Below, in pieces: positions 47,600 to 56,902 of a DNA stretch of 64,000 bases. The position numbers were made by a program, and so were the translations under genes. The stretch comes from an uncultured Lachnospiraceae bacterium (GTDB lineage: Bacteria; Bacillota; Clostridia; Lachnospirales; Lachnospiraceae). The notes under the pieces are model-generated. The model saw only the letters and a list, made by a program, of their open reading frames with translations, searched no databases and was not told the origin of the DNA. Where the stretch lies: assembly GCA_947627245.1 (NCBI GenBank), contig CANQVH010000005.1:1-64000 (forward strand), in the 5' to 3' direction. The stretch's first letter is position 1; every line of letters begins with the position of its first letter.

Positions 47600-49384
47600 A
47601 TGACAGTATCGGAATTTATATTTGATTACTATGCCAAGAAGGGTATTGACACAGTATTTATGGTAACCGGTGGACAGGCGATGTGGCTGAATGATGCCGT
47701 TGGAAAGAATAAGAATTATAATATTATTTGTACACATCACGAACAAAGTGCTACAATGTCGGCTGACGCATATGGACGAATCAAAAATAAACCTGCATTA
47801 GCAATTGTGACGGCAGGGCCAGGTAGCGTGAATGCGATGAATGGTGTTGTAGGTGGTTATACGGATTCATCACCGATGATTGTAATTTCTGGACAGGCGG
47901 CCTTGTCTTTTGTTCAATATCAAGAGGAGACAAAGATTCGTCAGCATGGAGTGCAGGGAATTAATATTCGTCCTTTAGTAGATAATGTGACTAAATATTT
48001 TATTACAATTGATGATCCGCAAAAAACAGAATATTATCTTGAGAAAGCCTATCATGAGGCAACAACAGGGCGTCCAGGACCGGTGTGGATCGATGTTCCA
48101 TTAGATATTCAGTCGACGCAGATTAATGAAAAGTATATGGAAAAATATATCCCGGAGAAGCCTGTGGAAGGACGTATATCTCTTCGGCAGGCAGTTAAAC
48201 ATGCATATAAACTTTTGGAGAATGCAAAACGACCAGTTTTTCTGGTGGGCCAAGGGGTGAGTTTAGCGGGTGCGAGAAAAGAGTTTTATGAATTTGTGAA
48301 TAAGGTTCGGGTACCGGTTATAACTGCTCGTTTAGGCATTGATTTGATTGAATCAGATAATGATCTTTATGTAGGGCGTCCTGGAAATTATGGAGAGCGT
48401 TCGGCAAACTTTGCTATTCAAAATGCTGATGTTATTATTTCAGTAGGCTGCAGAATGGCGTCGTCTCTAGTCGGACACAGCCCTCAGATGTTTGGCAAGC
48501 ATGCATATATTTACGTTGTAGATATAGACCAAAAAGAATTGGATAAACCCGGCGTGAAAATTGACTATAAGGCAAGGCTTGATTGTAAGGACTTTTTTGC
48601 AAAAATGCTGGAAAGTGTCGGCGAGTATTCATTGCCAGATTACACAGAATGGGTGAAAATATGTAATACATGGAAGGAAAAATATCCAGTAGTTCTTCCA
48701 GAGTATAAAGACGAAAAACCAGTTAACTCGTATTATTTTGTTGACAGATTATCAAGGATTGCTCCAGATAATGCGGCAATATTGGTTGATACAGGTTCTT
48801 GCTTTCACGTGGCATGTCAGGCATGGAAAGTAAAGAAAGGACAGAAGTATCTGACTACGGGAGGATTATCTTCTATGGGTTATTGGTGTGCTGGTATGGG
48901 AGCGTGTATGGCTAATGATCGGAAAGAAACAATTGTCATCACTGGGGATGGGAGCCTGCAGATGAATATCCAGGAATTTGCACCGATTAAACATAACAAT
49001 CTTCCGATTAAGGTTTTTATATTTAATAATAATGGATATTTGCTTATTCGGCACACACAACGTAATTTTATGGAAGATCGTTTTATCGGCGAGGGTCCTG
49101 ACTCCGGAGTGTGGTGTCCTGATTCAATGAAAATTGCGGAGGCTTATGGAATAAAAGGCGTTAGGATAGAAAGCGTAGAAGAAGTAGACGAAAAGATTAA
49201 AGAAGTTCTGGAATATGAGGGTCCAGTGATTTGCGAAGTTATGACGCCGGAGTGGCAACTGCTGATTCCTAGGATTGCATCAGATAAATTGCCAGATGGG
49301 ACATTACGTTCCAGAAATTATGAGGATATGTTTCCGTATCTTCCAGAAGAGGAAGTAAAAGAAAACATGATTGCAGAGAAGTAA
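47600..49384 (+). CDS. ThDP-dependent acetolactate-synthase-like enzyme, probable sugar C-branching
   Basis: 594 aa. Three-domain ThDP enzyme: PYR domain with the catalytic Glu E48 (ICTHHEQSATMSADAY), middle domain (RPVFLVGQGVSLAGARKEF), PP domain with GDGSLQMNIQEF..NNNGY (about 448-480). FAD-site-like residues fit the AHAS family. A linked AHAS small subunit or other branched-chain amino acid genes are absent. In Yersinia a related enzyme (YerE) decarboxylates pyruvate and adds the C2 unit to C4 of a CDP-3,6-dideoxy-4-ketohexose; the flanking rfbF, rfbH and rfbG make exactly that acceptor. The 2-keto acid used here may be pyruvate or 4-hydroxy-2-oxovalerate. GAGGAGG lies before the start. 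Confidence 0.85.
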   Translation: MTVSEFIFDYYAKKGIDTVFMVTGGQAMWLNDAVGKNKNYNIICTHHEQSATMSADAYGRIKNKPALAIVTAGPGSVNAMNGVVGGYTDSSPMIVISGQAALSFVQYQEETKIRQHGVQGINIRPLVDNVTKYFITIDDPQKTEYYLEKAYHEATTGRPGPVWIDVPLDIQSTQINEKYMEKYIPEKPVEGRISLRQAVKHAYKLLENAKRPVFLVGQGVSLAGARKEFYEFVNKVRVPVITARLGIDLIESDNDLYVGRPGNYGERSANFAIQNADVIISVGCRMASSLVGHSPQMFGKHAYIYVVDIDQKELDKPGVKIDYKARLDCKDFFAKMLESVGEYSLPDYTEWVKICNTWKEKYPVVLPEYKDEKPVNSYYFVDRLSRIAPDNAAILVDTGSCFHVACQAWKVKKGQKYLTTGGLSSMGYWCAGMGACMANDRKETIVITGDGSLQMNIQEFAPIKHNNLPIKVFIFNNNGYLLIRHTQRNFMEDRFIGEGPDSGVWCPDSMKIAEAYGIKGVRIESVEEVDEKIKEVLEYEGPVICEVMTPEWQLLIPRIASDKLPDGTLRSRNYEDMFPYLPEEEVKENMIAEK

Positions 49385-49414
49385 ATATTAAAGTATAAAA
49401 GCGATTGTGTTCAA

Positions 49415-49445
49415 TTGAAAAGCGTGTTGTAGTAACGACTATAAT
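49415..49445 (+). promoter_or_regulatory. Weak promoter candidate before the SDR gene
   Basis: Perfect -10 TATAAT (49440-49445) with TTGAAA (49415-49420) at 19 bp, longer than ideal. Confidence 0.35.
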
Positions 49446-49513
49446 TTGCATTTGAAATTGCACAGGTAAAAGTGGGCATCAAAAGTAAAATTTATGTGTT
49501 GGCATTGTAAGAA

Positions 49514-49543
49514 AGGCAATCTGCTTGGTCTGGCAGATTGCCT
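49514..49543 (+). other. Perfect 11-bp hairpin before the SDR gene
   Basis: AGGCAATCTGC pairs with GCAGATTGCCT around TTGGTCTG. No T run follows (GAAAGTG), so it is not a normal terminator. It lies in the 258-bp gap between the ThDP enzyme and the SDR. Confidence 0.55.
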
Positions 49544-49642
49544 GAAAGTGTTATGCTTGAACTATGTAAGAGTGTTTGACTCTTCACGATAAAATTTATT
49601 ATGTAATATGGCTTTATAGCTATGTCAGGGGGATGACGGGAT

Positions 49643-50701
49643 ATGGATCAATGCATTATAAAAGAAGACTTAGAAGATATTTATAGAAGAAATATACCGT
49701 GGGAATGTTTGAACAATAAGACTGTGATGATAACGGGAGCCTACGGGATGCTTGCATCTTATTTGATGTTTATGCTGATTTATTTAAATGAATGCAAAGG
49801 GATGAAAATTGATGTAATTGCGGCGGTCAGATCGAAAGAGAAATTTGAGAAAAGATTCGGAAATATTGAAAGATATAATTATATACGCCTATACACGCAG
49901 GATATTAACAAAGAGATTATGATTGAGGAAAAGATTGACTATATTATTCACGCGGCGAGTCTGGCAAGTCCTCAATATTATAGCGTATGTCCGATTGAGG
50001 TGTTAACTCCTAATGTTATAGCGAACTACTATCTTCTACAACTGGCGGAGAAAAAGAAAGTAGAAGGTTATTTGTTGTTTAGTACAGGAGATATTTACGG
50101 GGTAGTGGATAAGGCTTCCAAAATCAAAGAGTCGGATATGGGGACTATGGATACGCTGGATATTCATAATTGCTATAGCGAGAGTAAACGGATGGCTGAG
50201 ACAATGTGTAAAGCATGGTACTGGCAGAAAAAAGTCCCGACGAGGATTGTGCGTATATGGCATACCTATGCGCCGACGATGGACACAGAAGGAGATCCGA
50301 GAGTATTTGCCTCTTTTGTTAATGACATTGTAAGTAATAGGGATATTGTGATGAAGAGTGATGGTAGTGCAAAGAGAAGCTTTTGTTATATTGCCGATGC
50401 AGTAGCTGGTTATTTTTTGGTTCTGTTATGTGGAGCGGACGGAGAAGCATATAATGTGTGCAATACGCAGGAGTTTTATAGTATCAGTCAACTGGCAGAG
50501 ATATTGACAAGTATATATCCTGAGAAGAATTTGAAGGTAATTCGAAAAGAGAGAGAAATAACTGAGGCTTATACAGAAAATAGTGTAGCCAATTATGTCC
50601 CGCCAGACAACGAGAAGTTGAAACTTTTGGGCTGGGAGGCAAGGTACTCGGTGAAGGAGGGCTTCAAACGGGTGCTTGACAGTATATCAAAAGATTACTG
50701 A
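49643..50701 (+). CDS. NAD-dependent epimerase/dehydratase family (extended SDR), probable branched-sugar reductase or modifier
   Basis: 352 aa. Rossmann opening TVMITGAYGMLASYLMFML (GxxGxxA variant), NAD-binding IIHAASLASPQYY, active-site STGDIYG and Y178/K182 (CYSESKR). C-terminal PPDNEKLKLLGWEARYSVKEGFKRVL is typical of nucleotide-sugar enzymes. Placed behind the ThDP enzyme, it is a natural candidate to reduce the keto group of the newly added branch (the YerF step) or to epimerise the sugar. The exact reaction cannot be read from the sequence. GGGGGATGACGGGAT precedes the ATG. Confidence 0.82.
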   Translation: MDQCIIKEDLEDIYRRNIPWECLNNKTVMITGAYGMLASYLMFMLIYLNECKGMKIDVIAAVRSKEKFEKRFGNIERYNYIRLYTQDINKEIMIEEKIDYIIHAASLASPQYYSVCPIEVLTPNVIANYYLLQLAEKKKVEGYLLFSTGDIYGVVDKASKIKESDMGTMDTLDIHNCYSESKRMAETMCKAWYWQKKVPTRIVRIWHTYAPTMDTEGDPRVFASFVNDIVSNRDIVMKSDGSAKRSFCYIADAVAGYFLVLLCGADGEAYNVCNTQEFYSISQLAEILTSIYPEKNLKVIRKEREITEAYTENSVANYVPPDNEKLKLLGWEARYSVKEGFKRVLDSISKDY

Positions 50702-50722
50702 TTATGTACGGAGGAGGTTGTA

Positions 50723-51691
50723 ATGAAAAAGATAAGTATGTTGATTCCGACCTACAATGAAATTGAAAATGTAGAGGAATTAAGCATTGCGATAATAGCA
50801 GAGCTTGAGAAGCTTCCACAATATGATTATGAGATTATCTTTATTGATAATGATTCTGTTGATGGTACGCGGGATAAATTGCGAGAGCTTTGCGGTCAAA
50901 ATCGAAAAATAAAGGCAATACTGAATGCAAAAAATTTTGGACAGAACAATTCCCCGATATATGGATTGACTCAGACAACTGGAGATTGCGCAATACTGAT
51001 GTGCGCGGATTTCCAAGATCCGGTAGACATGATCCCGAAGCTTATAAGCGAATGGGAAAATGGCTATAAAATTGTGAGCGCAATTAAAACAACAAGTAAA
51101 GAGAATAAGCTGATGCGATTCTTGCGGACTTGTTATTATAAGATGATTAAGAAGTTTTCAGAAGTTGAGCAGATTGAGCATTTTACTGGTTTTGGGCTGT
51201 ATGATAAGTCTTTTATACAAATATTGAGGGATTTAGAGGATCCGACCCCATTTTTGAGAGGAATTGTTGCAGAATTAGGGTACCGGAGAAAAGAAATCCC
51301 TTATGAACAGCAGAGAAGGAAAGCAGGAAAATCCAAAAACAATTTCTATTCATTGTATGATATTGCGATGCTCAGTTTTACTTCTTATACGAAAATAGGG
51401 CTTAGATTAGCAACTTTTGTGGGATTTGCAGTTTCCGGGATTAGTTGCGTTATAGCGGTTATTTATTTGATTTTGAAGCTTACTCACTGGAACTCCTTTG
51501 TTGCTGGTACGGCGCCTATCCTGATAGGGATGTTCTTTCTGGGAGCTGTGCAATTAATATTCATGGGATTTATAGGGGAGTATATCTTAAGCATTAATCA
51601 TAGAGTTATGAAACGCCCATTGGTCATTGAAGAGGAACGTATTAATTTTGAACCTGAATTGGATTTGGGGGAACAAACTGCCGAATTATAA
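50723..51691 (+). CDS. GT2 membrane-anchored glycosyltransferase (GtrB-like)
   Basis: 322 aa. GT2 domain: ISMLIPTYNEIENVEELSIAIIAELEKL, FIDNDSVDGTRDKL, NFGQNNSPIYGLTQ, CADFQDPVDMIPKL (DxQD metal site), HFTGFGLYDKSF. Two C-terminal membrane segments (FVGFAVSGISCVIAVIYLI and PILIGMFFLGAVQLIFMGFIGEYIL). More distant from the two DPM1-like paralogues at 41331 and 56903. Probably charges undecaprenyl phosphate for the membrane protein encoded next. Confidence 0.88.
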   Translation: MKKISMLIPTYNEIENVEELSIAIIAELEKLPQYDYEIIFIDNDSVDGTRDKLRELCGQNRKIKAILNAKNFGQNNSPIYGLTQTTGDCAILMCADFQDPVDMIPKLISEWENGYKIVSAIKTTSKENKLMRFLRTCYYKMIKKFSEVEQIEHFTGFGLYDKSFIQILRDLEDPTPFLRGIVAELGYRRKEIPYEQQRRKAGKSKNNFYSLYDIAMLSFTSYTKIGLRLATFVGFAVSGISCVIAVIYLILKLTHWNSFVAGTAPILIGMFFLGAVQLIFMGFIGEYILSINHRVMKRPLVIEEERINFEPELDLGEQTAEL

Positions 51692-51743
51692 AGATTAACG
51701 TAATTAATGAATATGTAATATTATATTTGGAAAGGGAAATGTG

Positions 51744-53150
51744 ATGATTGAATATACTAAAAACTATAGAAAACGAATCATATTATTAATTAATATCTTA
51801 TTGCTATTTCTTTTTTTTATATCATTTGTGCAGTTGGATATTTTAATTACAACAAGGCATGGGATTACATTCTGGAATGCATTGTTTGCGGGAAAACTTA
51901 GAGACTTTTATGTAATGAATGAAACTGCTTTGATAAGTCAATCATATGCGGTGGCACATCCTGCGGTTTACGACATTCCTATATATTTACTTTTTGCTGT
52001 TTGGGATTTTCCATTATGGTTATTTGAAAAAATGACAGGGATGGGTGCTCTGGATACGGTTATAGGAATTCTTTGGGCAAAAAGTATCATTTTGCCGTTT
52101 TTGGCTGCTGATTTTTGGGTGATATATAAAATTGTATATAAAATTAATCCAGAGGAACATTTTTCAGTGGATATGTTGTTGATGTGCACAAGTTCATCGT
52201 TGTTATATGTTCCCTGCTTTGTTATGAATCAATATGATGCAATCGGTATACTATTTCTTCTGTTAGGGGTCTACTATTATATCTCTGATGACAAAAAGAA
52301 GTATCTTTTTTGGTTTTCTGTTGCGGTTACGTTTAAGATGTTTGCACTCTTTGTGTTCATTCCGTTAGTTTTAGCAAAGGAAAAGAAGATTATTTCTATT
52401 TTTATAAATCTTGTATCAGGGATAGCCTTTTTATTTCTGTGTAAAAATGTACAAAAGTTTTTCTTTGTAGTTAGTGATGCTGGTGTTTCATATTTAAAAA
52501 ATCATTTATTACCATTCATTTTTCAGGGACAGATTAGTTTTGTCTATGGAGCATCGTCTATTTTTATAATATGCTTTGTGCTTTTATGTTTGTATGCATA
52601 CTTTATAGTGCGCCCTGAACAGATTGGAGAAATGAAACAATGGGTAGTATACATTGGCTTTTTAGGTTTTTTGGTTTTCTTTGTAACTAGTATGACGCAT
52701 CCACAGTGGAGCATCTTATTACTGCCGTTTAGTTCTCTATTGGTTTTTGGCTGTGGAAAGTCGGATCAGAAGGTCGGGTTATTATTGGACACTGTTTTTT
52801 CGGCGGGCTTATTACTCGCAGAGATTATACAATTTGGTGAGGTCTTTAGTATAAGAACAGGTGTGTATTTATTGCCCGGGAAGCTGTTTTACGACGGGAA
52901 AACCAATCTGGATTATTCTGTTAGAGATCTTTTGGCCAAACATATTACGGGTATTGATATCGGATATATAAACCTTATTGGAGGCGGAATATTTGTAGCA
53001 GGAATTATTTTCTTTGCGTATTGGGCTAAACCAAAGATGAAAGAAAGGGAATATGCAAAAATAGAGATATCTTTTGAAAATATAATACTTATACGTATGA
53101 TTATAATGCTGATGCTAGGGGCACTATTGTTTTTGCTTTTTAGAAGTTGA
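51744..53150 (+). CDS. Polytopic membrane protein, GT-C-like
   Basis: 468 aa with around 12 hydrophobic segments and few soluble loops. The first outer loop (TTRHGITFWNALFAGKLRDFYVMNETALISQSYAVAHPAVYDIPIYL) fits the position of the catalytic loop in GT-C glycosyltransferases. No close family is recognised. Follows a GtrB-like GT2 at 52 bp, the same GT2 plus membrane-protein pairing as at 39503-42284 and 54855-57904. GTG at 51741 is an alternative start. AAAGGG precedes it. Confidence 0.7.
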   Translation: MIEYTKNYRKRIILLINILLLFLFFISFVQLDILITTRHGITFWNALFAGKLRDFYVMNETALISQSYAVAHPAVYDIPIYLLFAVWDFPLWLFEKMTGMGALDTVIGILWAKSIILPFLAADFWVIYKIVYKINPEEHFSVDMLLMCTSSSLLYVPCFVMNQYDAIGILFLLLGVYYYISDDKKKYLFWFSVAVTFKMFALFVFIPLVLAKEKKIISIFINLVSGIAFLFLCKNVQKFFFVVSDAGVSYLKNHLLPFIFQGQISFVYGASSIFIICFVLLCLYAYFIVRPEQIGEMKQWVVYIGFLGFLVFFVTSMTHPQWSILLLPFSSLLVFGCGKSDQKVGLLLDTVFSAGLLLAEIIQFGEVFSIRTGVYLLPGKLFYDGKTNLDYSVRDLLAKHITGIDIGYINLIGGGIFVAGIIFFAYWAKPKMKEREYAKIEISFENIILIRMIIMLMLGALLFLLFRS

Positions 53151-53222
53151 TTTTGAATATTTGCATATATGTAATTTAGTTACACGAATGAGAGATATAG
53201 ATGCATAGGAGAGAAAACTGTT

Positions 53223-54290
53223 ATGAAGTATAATTTTGCATTTTATAATCAAAAAAGAATTTTAATTACCGGTCATACCGGATTTAAAGGCAGTTGGATG
53301 TGTAAGCTTTTGCTTGGGATGGGTGCAGAAGTGACCGGTTACTCTTTGGAGCCGCCGACGGATCCCAGCCTTTTCAAGTTGTGCGGCCTTTCGAAGCAGA
53401 TGAATTCTGTGATCGGAGACATCCGAGATCTTGATAAACTGAAAAAAGTGTTTGAAGAGGTCAAACCGGAAATCGTGATTCATATGGCCGCTCAGCCGAT
53501 TGTGCGCGATTCTTACAAAAATCCGGTATATACTTATGATGTGAACGTGATGGGAACTGTGAATATCATGGAGTGTGTGCGCCTGTCAGACTCGATGAAA
53601 TCCTTTGTAAACGTGACGACGGATAAGGTGTATCTGAACAGAGAATGGGCGTGGGGTTACCGGGAGAATGAAGAGCTGAACGGTTATGACCCGTATTCCA
53701 ATTCTAAGTCCTGTTCAGAACTTGTCACGTGTAGTTATAAGAATTCCTTTTTCGAAGGGAAAAATGTGGCGATTTCGACCGCTCGCGCCGGCAATGTGAT
53801 CGGAGGCGGCGATTTTGCGAATGACCGGATCATACCGGACTGTATCCGTGCGGTTCAGGCAGGCGAGGATATCATTGTCCGCAATCCGCATTCAACGAGA
53901 CCTTATCAGCATGTGCTGGAGCCGGTCGCGGCATATCTGATGATCGCGCAGAAGCAGTACGAGGATATGACATACGCAGGAAATTACAACGTGGGTCCGA
54001 ATGATACGGACTGCTGGACGACAGGAGCTCTGGTCGATTTGTTCTGCGATAAATGGAATCAGGCAACGGGAGCAAACATTATATGGAAAAATGTGTATGA
54101 CGGAGGGCCACATGAGGCGAACTTCCTGAAACTGGATTGCTCAAAGATAAAGAATGTATTCGGCTGGCAGCCGCGCTGGGATGTGACAACCGCGATGGAG
54201 AAAATCGTGGAGTGGTACGGGACTTATATTGAGCAGGGCGATATGAATGCATGTATGGATCGACAAATCAAGGAATTTTTAGGCAGGTAA
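53223..54290 (+). CDS. rfbG: CDP-glucose 4,6-dehydratase
   Basis: 355 aa extended SDR. Makes CDP-4-keto-6-deoxyglucose from CDP-glucose, the substrate for RfbH. Seen: KRILITGHTGFKGSWMCKLLLGMGAEVTGYSLEPPT, the CDP-glucose dehydratase opening; VIHMAAQPIVRDSYKNPVYTYDVNVMGTVNIME; NVTTDKVYLNREWAWGYRENEELNGYDPYSNSK with the catalytic Thr-Asp and YxxxK; and RPYQHVLEPVAAYL. Slightly higher GC than its neighbours, like rfbF and rfbH, which suggests the three came together and were separated by the insertion of the branch genes. GGAGAG precedes the ATG. Confidence 0.96.
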   Translation: MKYNFAFYNQKRILITGHTGFKGSWMCKLLLGMGAEVTGYSLEPPTDPSLFKLCGLSKQMNSVIGDIRDLDKLKKVFEEVKPEIVIHMAAQPIVRDSYKNPVYTYDVNVMGTVNIMECVRLSDSMKSFVNVTTDKVYLNREWAWGYRENEELNGYDPYSNSKSCSELVTCSYKNSFFEGKNVAISTARAGNVIGGGDFANDRIIPDCIRAVQAGEDIIVRNPHSTRPYQHVLEPVAAYLMIAQKQYEDMTYAGNYNVGPNDTDCWTTGALVDLFCDKWNQATGANIIWKNVYDGGPHEANFLKLDCSKIKNVFGWQPRWDVTTAMEKIVEWYGTYIEQGDMNACMDRQIKEFLGR

Positions 54291-54311
54291 ACAGCGAGCG
54301 GAGATGACATA

Positions 54312-54836
54312 GTGAATAATTCGGGAAATGTATTATGGAATTTTGTTGAGAAAGTCGTTTATGCTGTGATGCACTTTTTGTTTAGCATTGTAAGGAAAGA
54401 ATTATCGGATGAGACATTCGACGCTTTTATGCAATTTGTAAAGTTTGGAATTGTAGGTGTCAGCAATACGGTGATATCGTATTTGATTTACGTTGTATCT
54501 CTTATTGCTTTCAAGAAGTTTGGCTGGTTTTCATCATGCGATTATCTGGTGTCACAGATCGTTGCATTTATCCTCAGTGTGCTCTGGTCGTTCTACTGGA
54601 ACAATAAAATGGTTTTCATTGTGAAGGAAGGACAAAAGCGGAACATGTGGAAAGCGCTACTGAAGACTTATGTATCTTATTCGTTTACAGGATTGTTTTT
54701 GAACAGTATACTGATTGTTTTATGGGTTCGCGTACTGGGAATTTCGGAATTTCTGGCTCCGATCATTAATCTGCTGATCAGCGTACCGATTAATTTCTTA
54801 ATCAATAAGTTTTGGGCGTTTCGTGATAGAGCGTAA
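54312..54836 (+). CDS. GtrA-like membrane protein
   Basis: 174 aa with four membrane segments in the GtrA layout: FMQFVKFGIVGVSNTVISYLIYVVSLI, FLVSQIVAFILSVLWSFYWNNKMVF, KTYVSYSFTGLFLNSILIVLWV, and PIINLLISVPINFLINKFWAFR (the NKxWxF end is family-typical). GtrA proteins are thought to flip the polyprenyl-phosphate sugar. GTG start with GGAGATGACATA upstream. Completes a GtrA/GT-C/GtrB set with the next two genes. Confidence 0.9.
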   Translation: MNNSGNVLWNFVEKVVYAVMHFLFSIVRKELSDETFDAFMQFVKFGIVGVSNTVISYLIYVVSLIAFKKFGWFSSCDYLVSQIVAFILSVLWSFYWNNKMVFIVKEGQKRNMWKALLKTYVSYSFTGLFLNSILIVLWVRVLGISEFLAPIINLLISVPINFLINKFWAFRDRA

Positions 54837-54854
54837 CGAGGGGGGATTTTTAAA

Positions 54855-56807
54855 GTGCAACGAGGAAAGGGAAACACTGCAGATTTAATTGGTTGTGCTT
54901 TGCTTATTCTTTTAGCTTTTTTTCTCGTTGTGAAAGCGTATTTTGGACAAGTGTATTATGGAGAAATAGATTCGAATGCGTTGCCGGTTATTTCCCTGCA
55001 ATATAGGGGAAGCATTTTTATGCAACAATCGGATATAGAACTAGCTCAGAAAGATTTTCCAAATTTGTATAAAAAGATTAAAACTTATGAAGACCTGAGA
55101 TGCTCAAAATTACTTAAGATATCAGAAGATAAATGGATGGCATATTACTTTCCTATCTATCCTTTTCTATGTATCCCTGTAAAACTGTTTCTTAATCTTA
55201 TAGGTGCGAATCAAGAAAGATGTTTTGAGATTACCAATGTGTTATTGATAATCGGTGCATTATATTTCGTATTGAAAAGACTAAAAGGAAACTCAATGCA
55301 GAGATTGCTTGCGACTATTATTCTTGCTTTATCTCCGGCGGTATTGTTTTATGTAAATTATATATGTTATGAAGTATTTGTTTTTGCAATGCTGATAATT
55401 TCGCTTGTCCAATATAGCAATAAGAAATATAAATTAAGTGCGTTTGCACTAGCGCTCGGAGGTATGAGCAATCCTGCCGTAATGGCAGTTGGAATTGTGA
55501 TGGTATGCGAATATCTGGGCAAAATTTTATATAATAATAAGGGTATAAAAGTTATTACTATTATCAGAGATAATTTTAAAGAAGTATTTCTATATGGATT
55601 ATGTTATGTACCCTGTCTGATTCCATTTCTAGTTCAAAGAATATATCTGAAAGCATCCGTATATGGGATAACTTCAAACGGACTACAGGGATCAACAGGG
55701 AGAGCGTTGGCATATTTGTTTGATCCAAGTCTTGGAATATGTTCGTTTGCACCGCTGGCAATACTAGCTTTTTTTGTTTTAGTTATTGTGGCGATAGTAA
55801 GAAAATGTTACCATGCAATAGTCTGGCTGATGTTTCTTGTTGGAACAGTAATGGCAGTTTCTTTTATGACACATATTAATTGCGGCATGGTGTATTGTGC
55901 AAGATATGTAGCGTGGATATATCCGATTGTACCGGTATTTCTTGCTACGGAGGGATTTTACATATTGAAAACAGTCTGGAGTAAGCTGGCTTGCTATTGC
56001 TTGATCATTATATCGACTGTTGCGATTATAAGTATGAATTATGGGGTGCGTTTATATTATTTTAATAACTGTACGGAATGGTTGCTCAATTATGTGCCGG
56101 GATTGTATAATCCACTTAGCGCCACATTTTATTGTCGCACACTTCATGAGGATGGCGGATATTCACATACAGAGCCTGCCTATCATAAAAATGCAAGAAC
56201 GGATGAAATTACAAAACTGATTTACAAAGCAGACGATGGAAGTAAGGAGCAGATATTAAATGATGTAACCGGAGACAAGGATAGTTTATATTACTTGGAG
56301 AAAGAAATAGATAAGTATGGATCGGATGGAAGATTTCACTATGTTAACTTTCCATCGTGGACGAAATACAAAATATTTGAAAAGGACTTATCTGAAAAGG
56401 AACATTTAGTTGAGAGTACAATCTTATTGGATGAACGAAATTTTCACTTAAACTTGGGGCACAAAAAGCAAAAGATAAAGAAACTACAGAAAAAACGATT
56501 TCCAATCGAAGTAAGCGCTGACACGTTCTACAAAATTGAGCTTGAATTGGCGGAAGATTTTGACTTTTCGCAAGTGCAGGGATTTAAGGTTGAATTTAGT
56601 GGAGAAAATTTTGATAATGAGCAAGCGAAAGAAAGCGGTTTTTTAGTAAACGGAAGATATGATTATACGATCTACTTTAATTCGGGGAAGATAGGAGAAA
56701 CCCCTGAAAAAGTGTATGTCAGAATCGTTGCGAAAACAAAAAGCATGATGGATGCCTCTTTGAATATCAGAAAACTTTGCATTACAGAAATGAAAAAAGA
56801 AACATAG
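54855..56807 (+). CDS. Polytopic GT-C-like membrane protein with C-terminal outer domain
   Basis: 650 aa. About 11 hydrophobic segments up to residue ~400. The first outer loop (GEIDSNALPVISLQYRGSIFMQQSDIELAQKDF) holds several acidic residues suited to a GT-C active site. Residues about 400-650 are a soluble, probably extracytoplasmic domain with strand-rich ends (ISADTFYKIELELAEDFDFSQ-like). GTG start; GAGGGGGG upstream. Its place between GtrA-like and GtrB-like genes suggests that it is the sugar transferase of that set (a GtrC equivalent). Confidence 0.72.
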   Translation: MQRGKGNTADLIGCALLILLAFFLVVKAYFGQVYYGEIDSNALPVISLQYRGSIFMQQSDIELAQKDFPNLYKKIKTYEDLRCSKLLKISEDKWMAYYFPIYPFLCIPVKLFLNLIGANQERCFEITNVLLIIGALYFVLKRLKGNSMQRLLATIILALSPAVLFYVNYICYEVFVFAMLIISLVQYSNKKYKLSAFALALGGMSNPAVMAVGIVMVCEYLGKILYNNKGIKVITIIRDNFKEVFLYGLCYVPCLIPFLVQRIYLKASVYGITSNGLQGSTGRALAYLFDPSLGICSFAPLAILAFFVLVIVAIVRKCYHAIVWLMFLVGTVMAVSFMTHINCGMVYCARYVAWIYPIVPVFLATEGFYILKTVWSKLACYCLIIISTVAIISMNYGVRLYYFNNCTEWLLNYVPGLYNPLSATFYCRTLHEDGGYSHTEPAYHKNARTDEITKLIYKADDGSKEQILNDVTGDKDSLYYLEKEIDKYGSDGRFHYVNFPSWTKYKIFEKDLSEKEHLVESTILLDERNFHLNLGHKKQKIKKLQKKRFPIEVSADTFYKIELELAEDFDFSQVQGFKVEFSGENFDNEQAKESGFLVNGRYDYTIYFNSGKIGETPEKVYVRIVAKTKSMMDASLNIRKLCITEMKKET

Positions 56808-56838
56808 GAAAAGCGGTTGCTTATATAGGGGGGGAGGG

Positions 56839-56856
56839 AAGGCATTGCCTTTTTTT
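56839..56856 (+). terminator. Small terminator-like hairpin
   Basis: AAGGC-ATT-GCCTT followed by a T run to 56856. The stem is only 5 bp; the TTGCCT of its 3' arm is also the -35 of the promoter below. Confidence 0.55.
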
Positions 56857-56873
56857 CTGTATAATGGTATATT
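56845..56873 (+). promoter_or_regulatory. Promoter for the GtrB-like/manC unit
   Basis: TTGCCT (56845-56850), 17-bp spacer, TATATT (56868-56873). A perfect TATAAT at 56860 has no matching -35. The -35 overlaps the 3' arm of the terminator hairpin. Confidence 0.5.
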
Positions 56874-56902
56874 ATGTGCAGGATGCGTAGGATGGAGTCT
56901 TG

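Noticed and set aside
47600-49384. ThDP enzyme considered as an ordinary acetolactate synthase (ilvB)
   Set aside because: No ilvN or other ilv genes adjoin, and the neighbours are deoxysugar and aldolase genes; kept as ALS-like with a sugar role inferred.
53223-54290. CDP-glucose dehydratase considered as GDP-mannose dehydratase
   Set aside because: The SLEPPTDPSLF and TDKVYLNREWAWGYRENE stretches are those of RfbG, and rfbF/rfbH are its partners.
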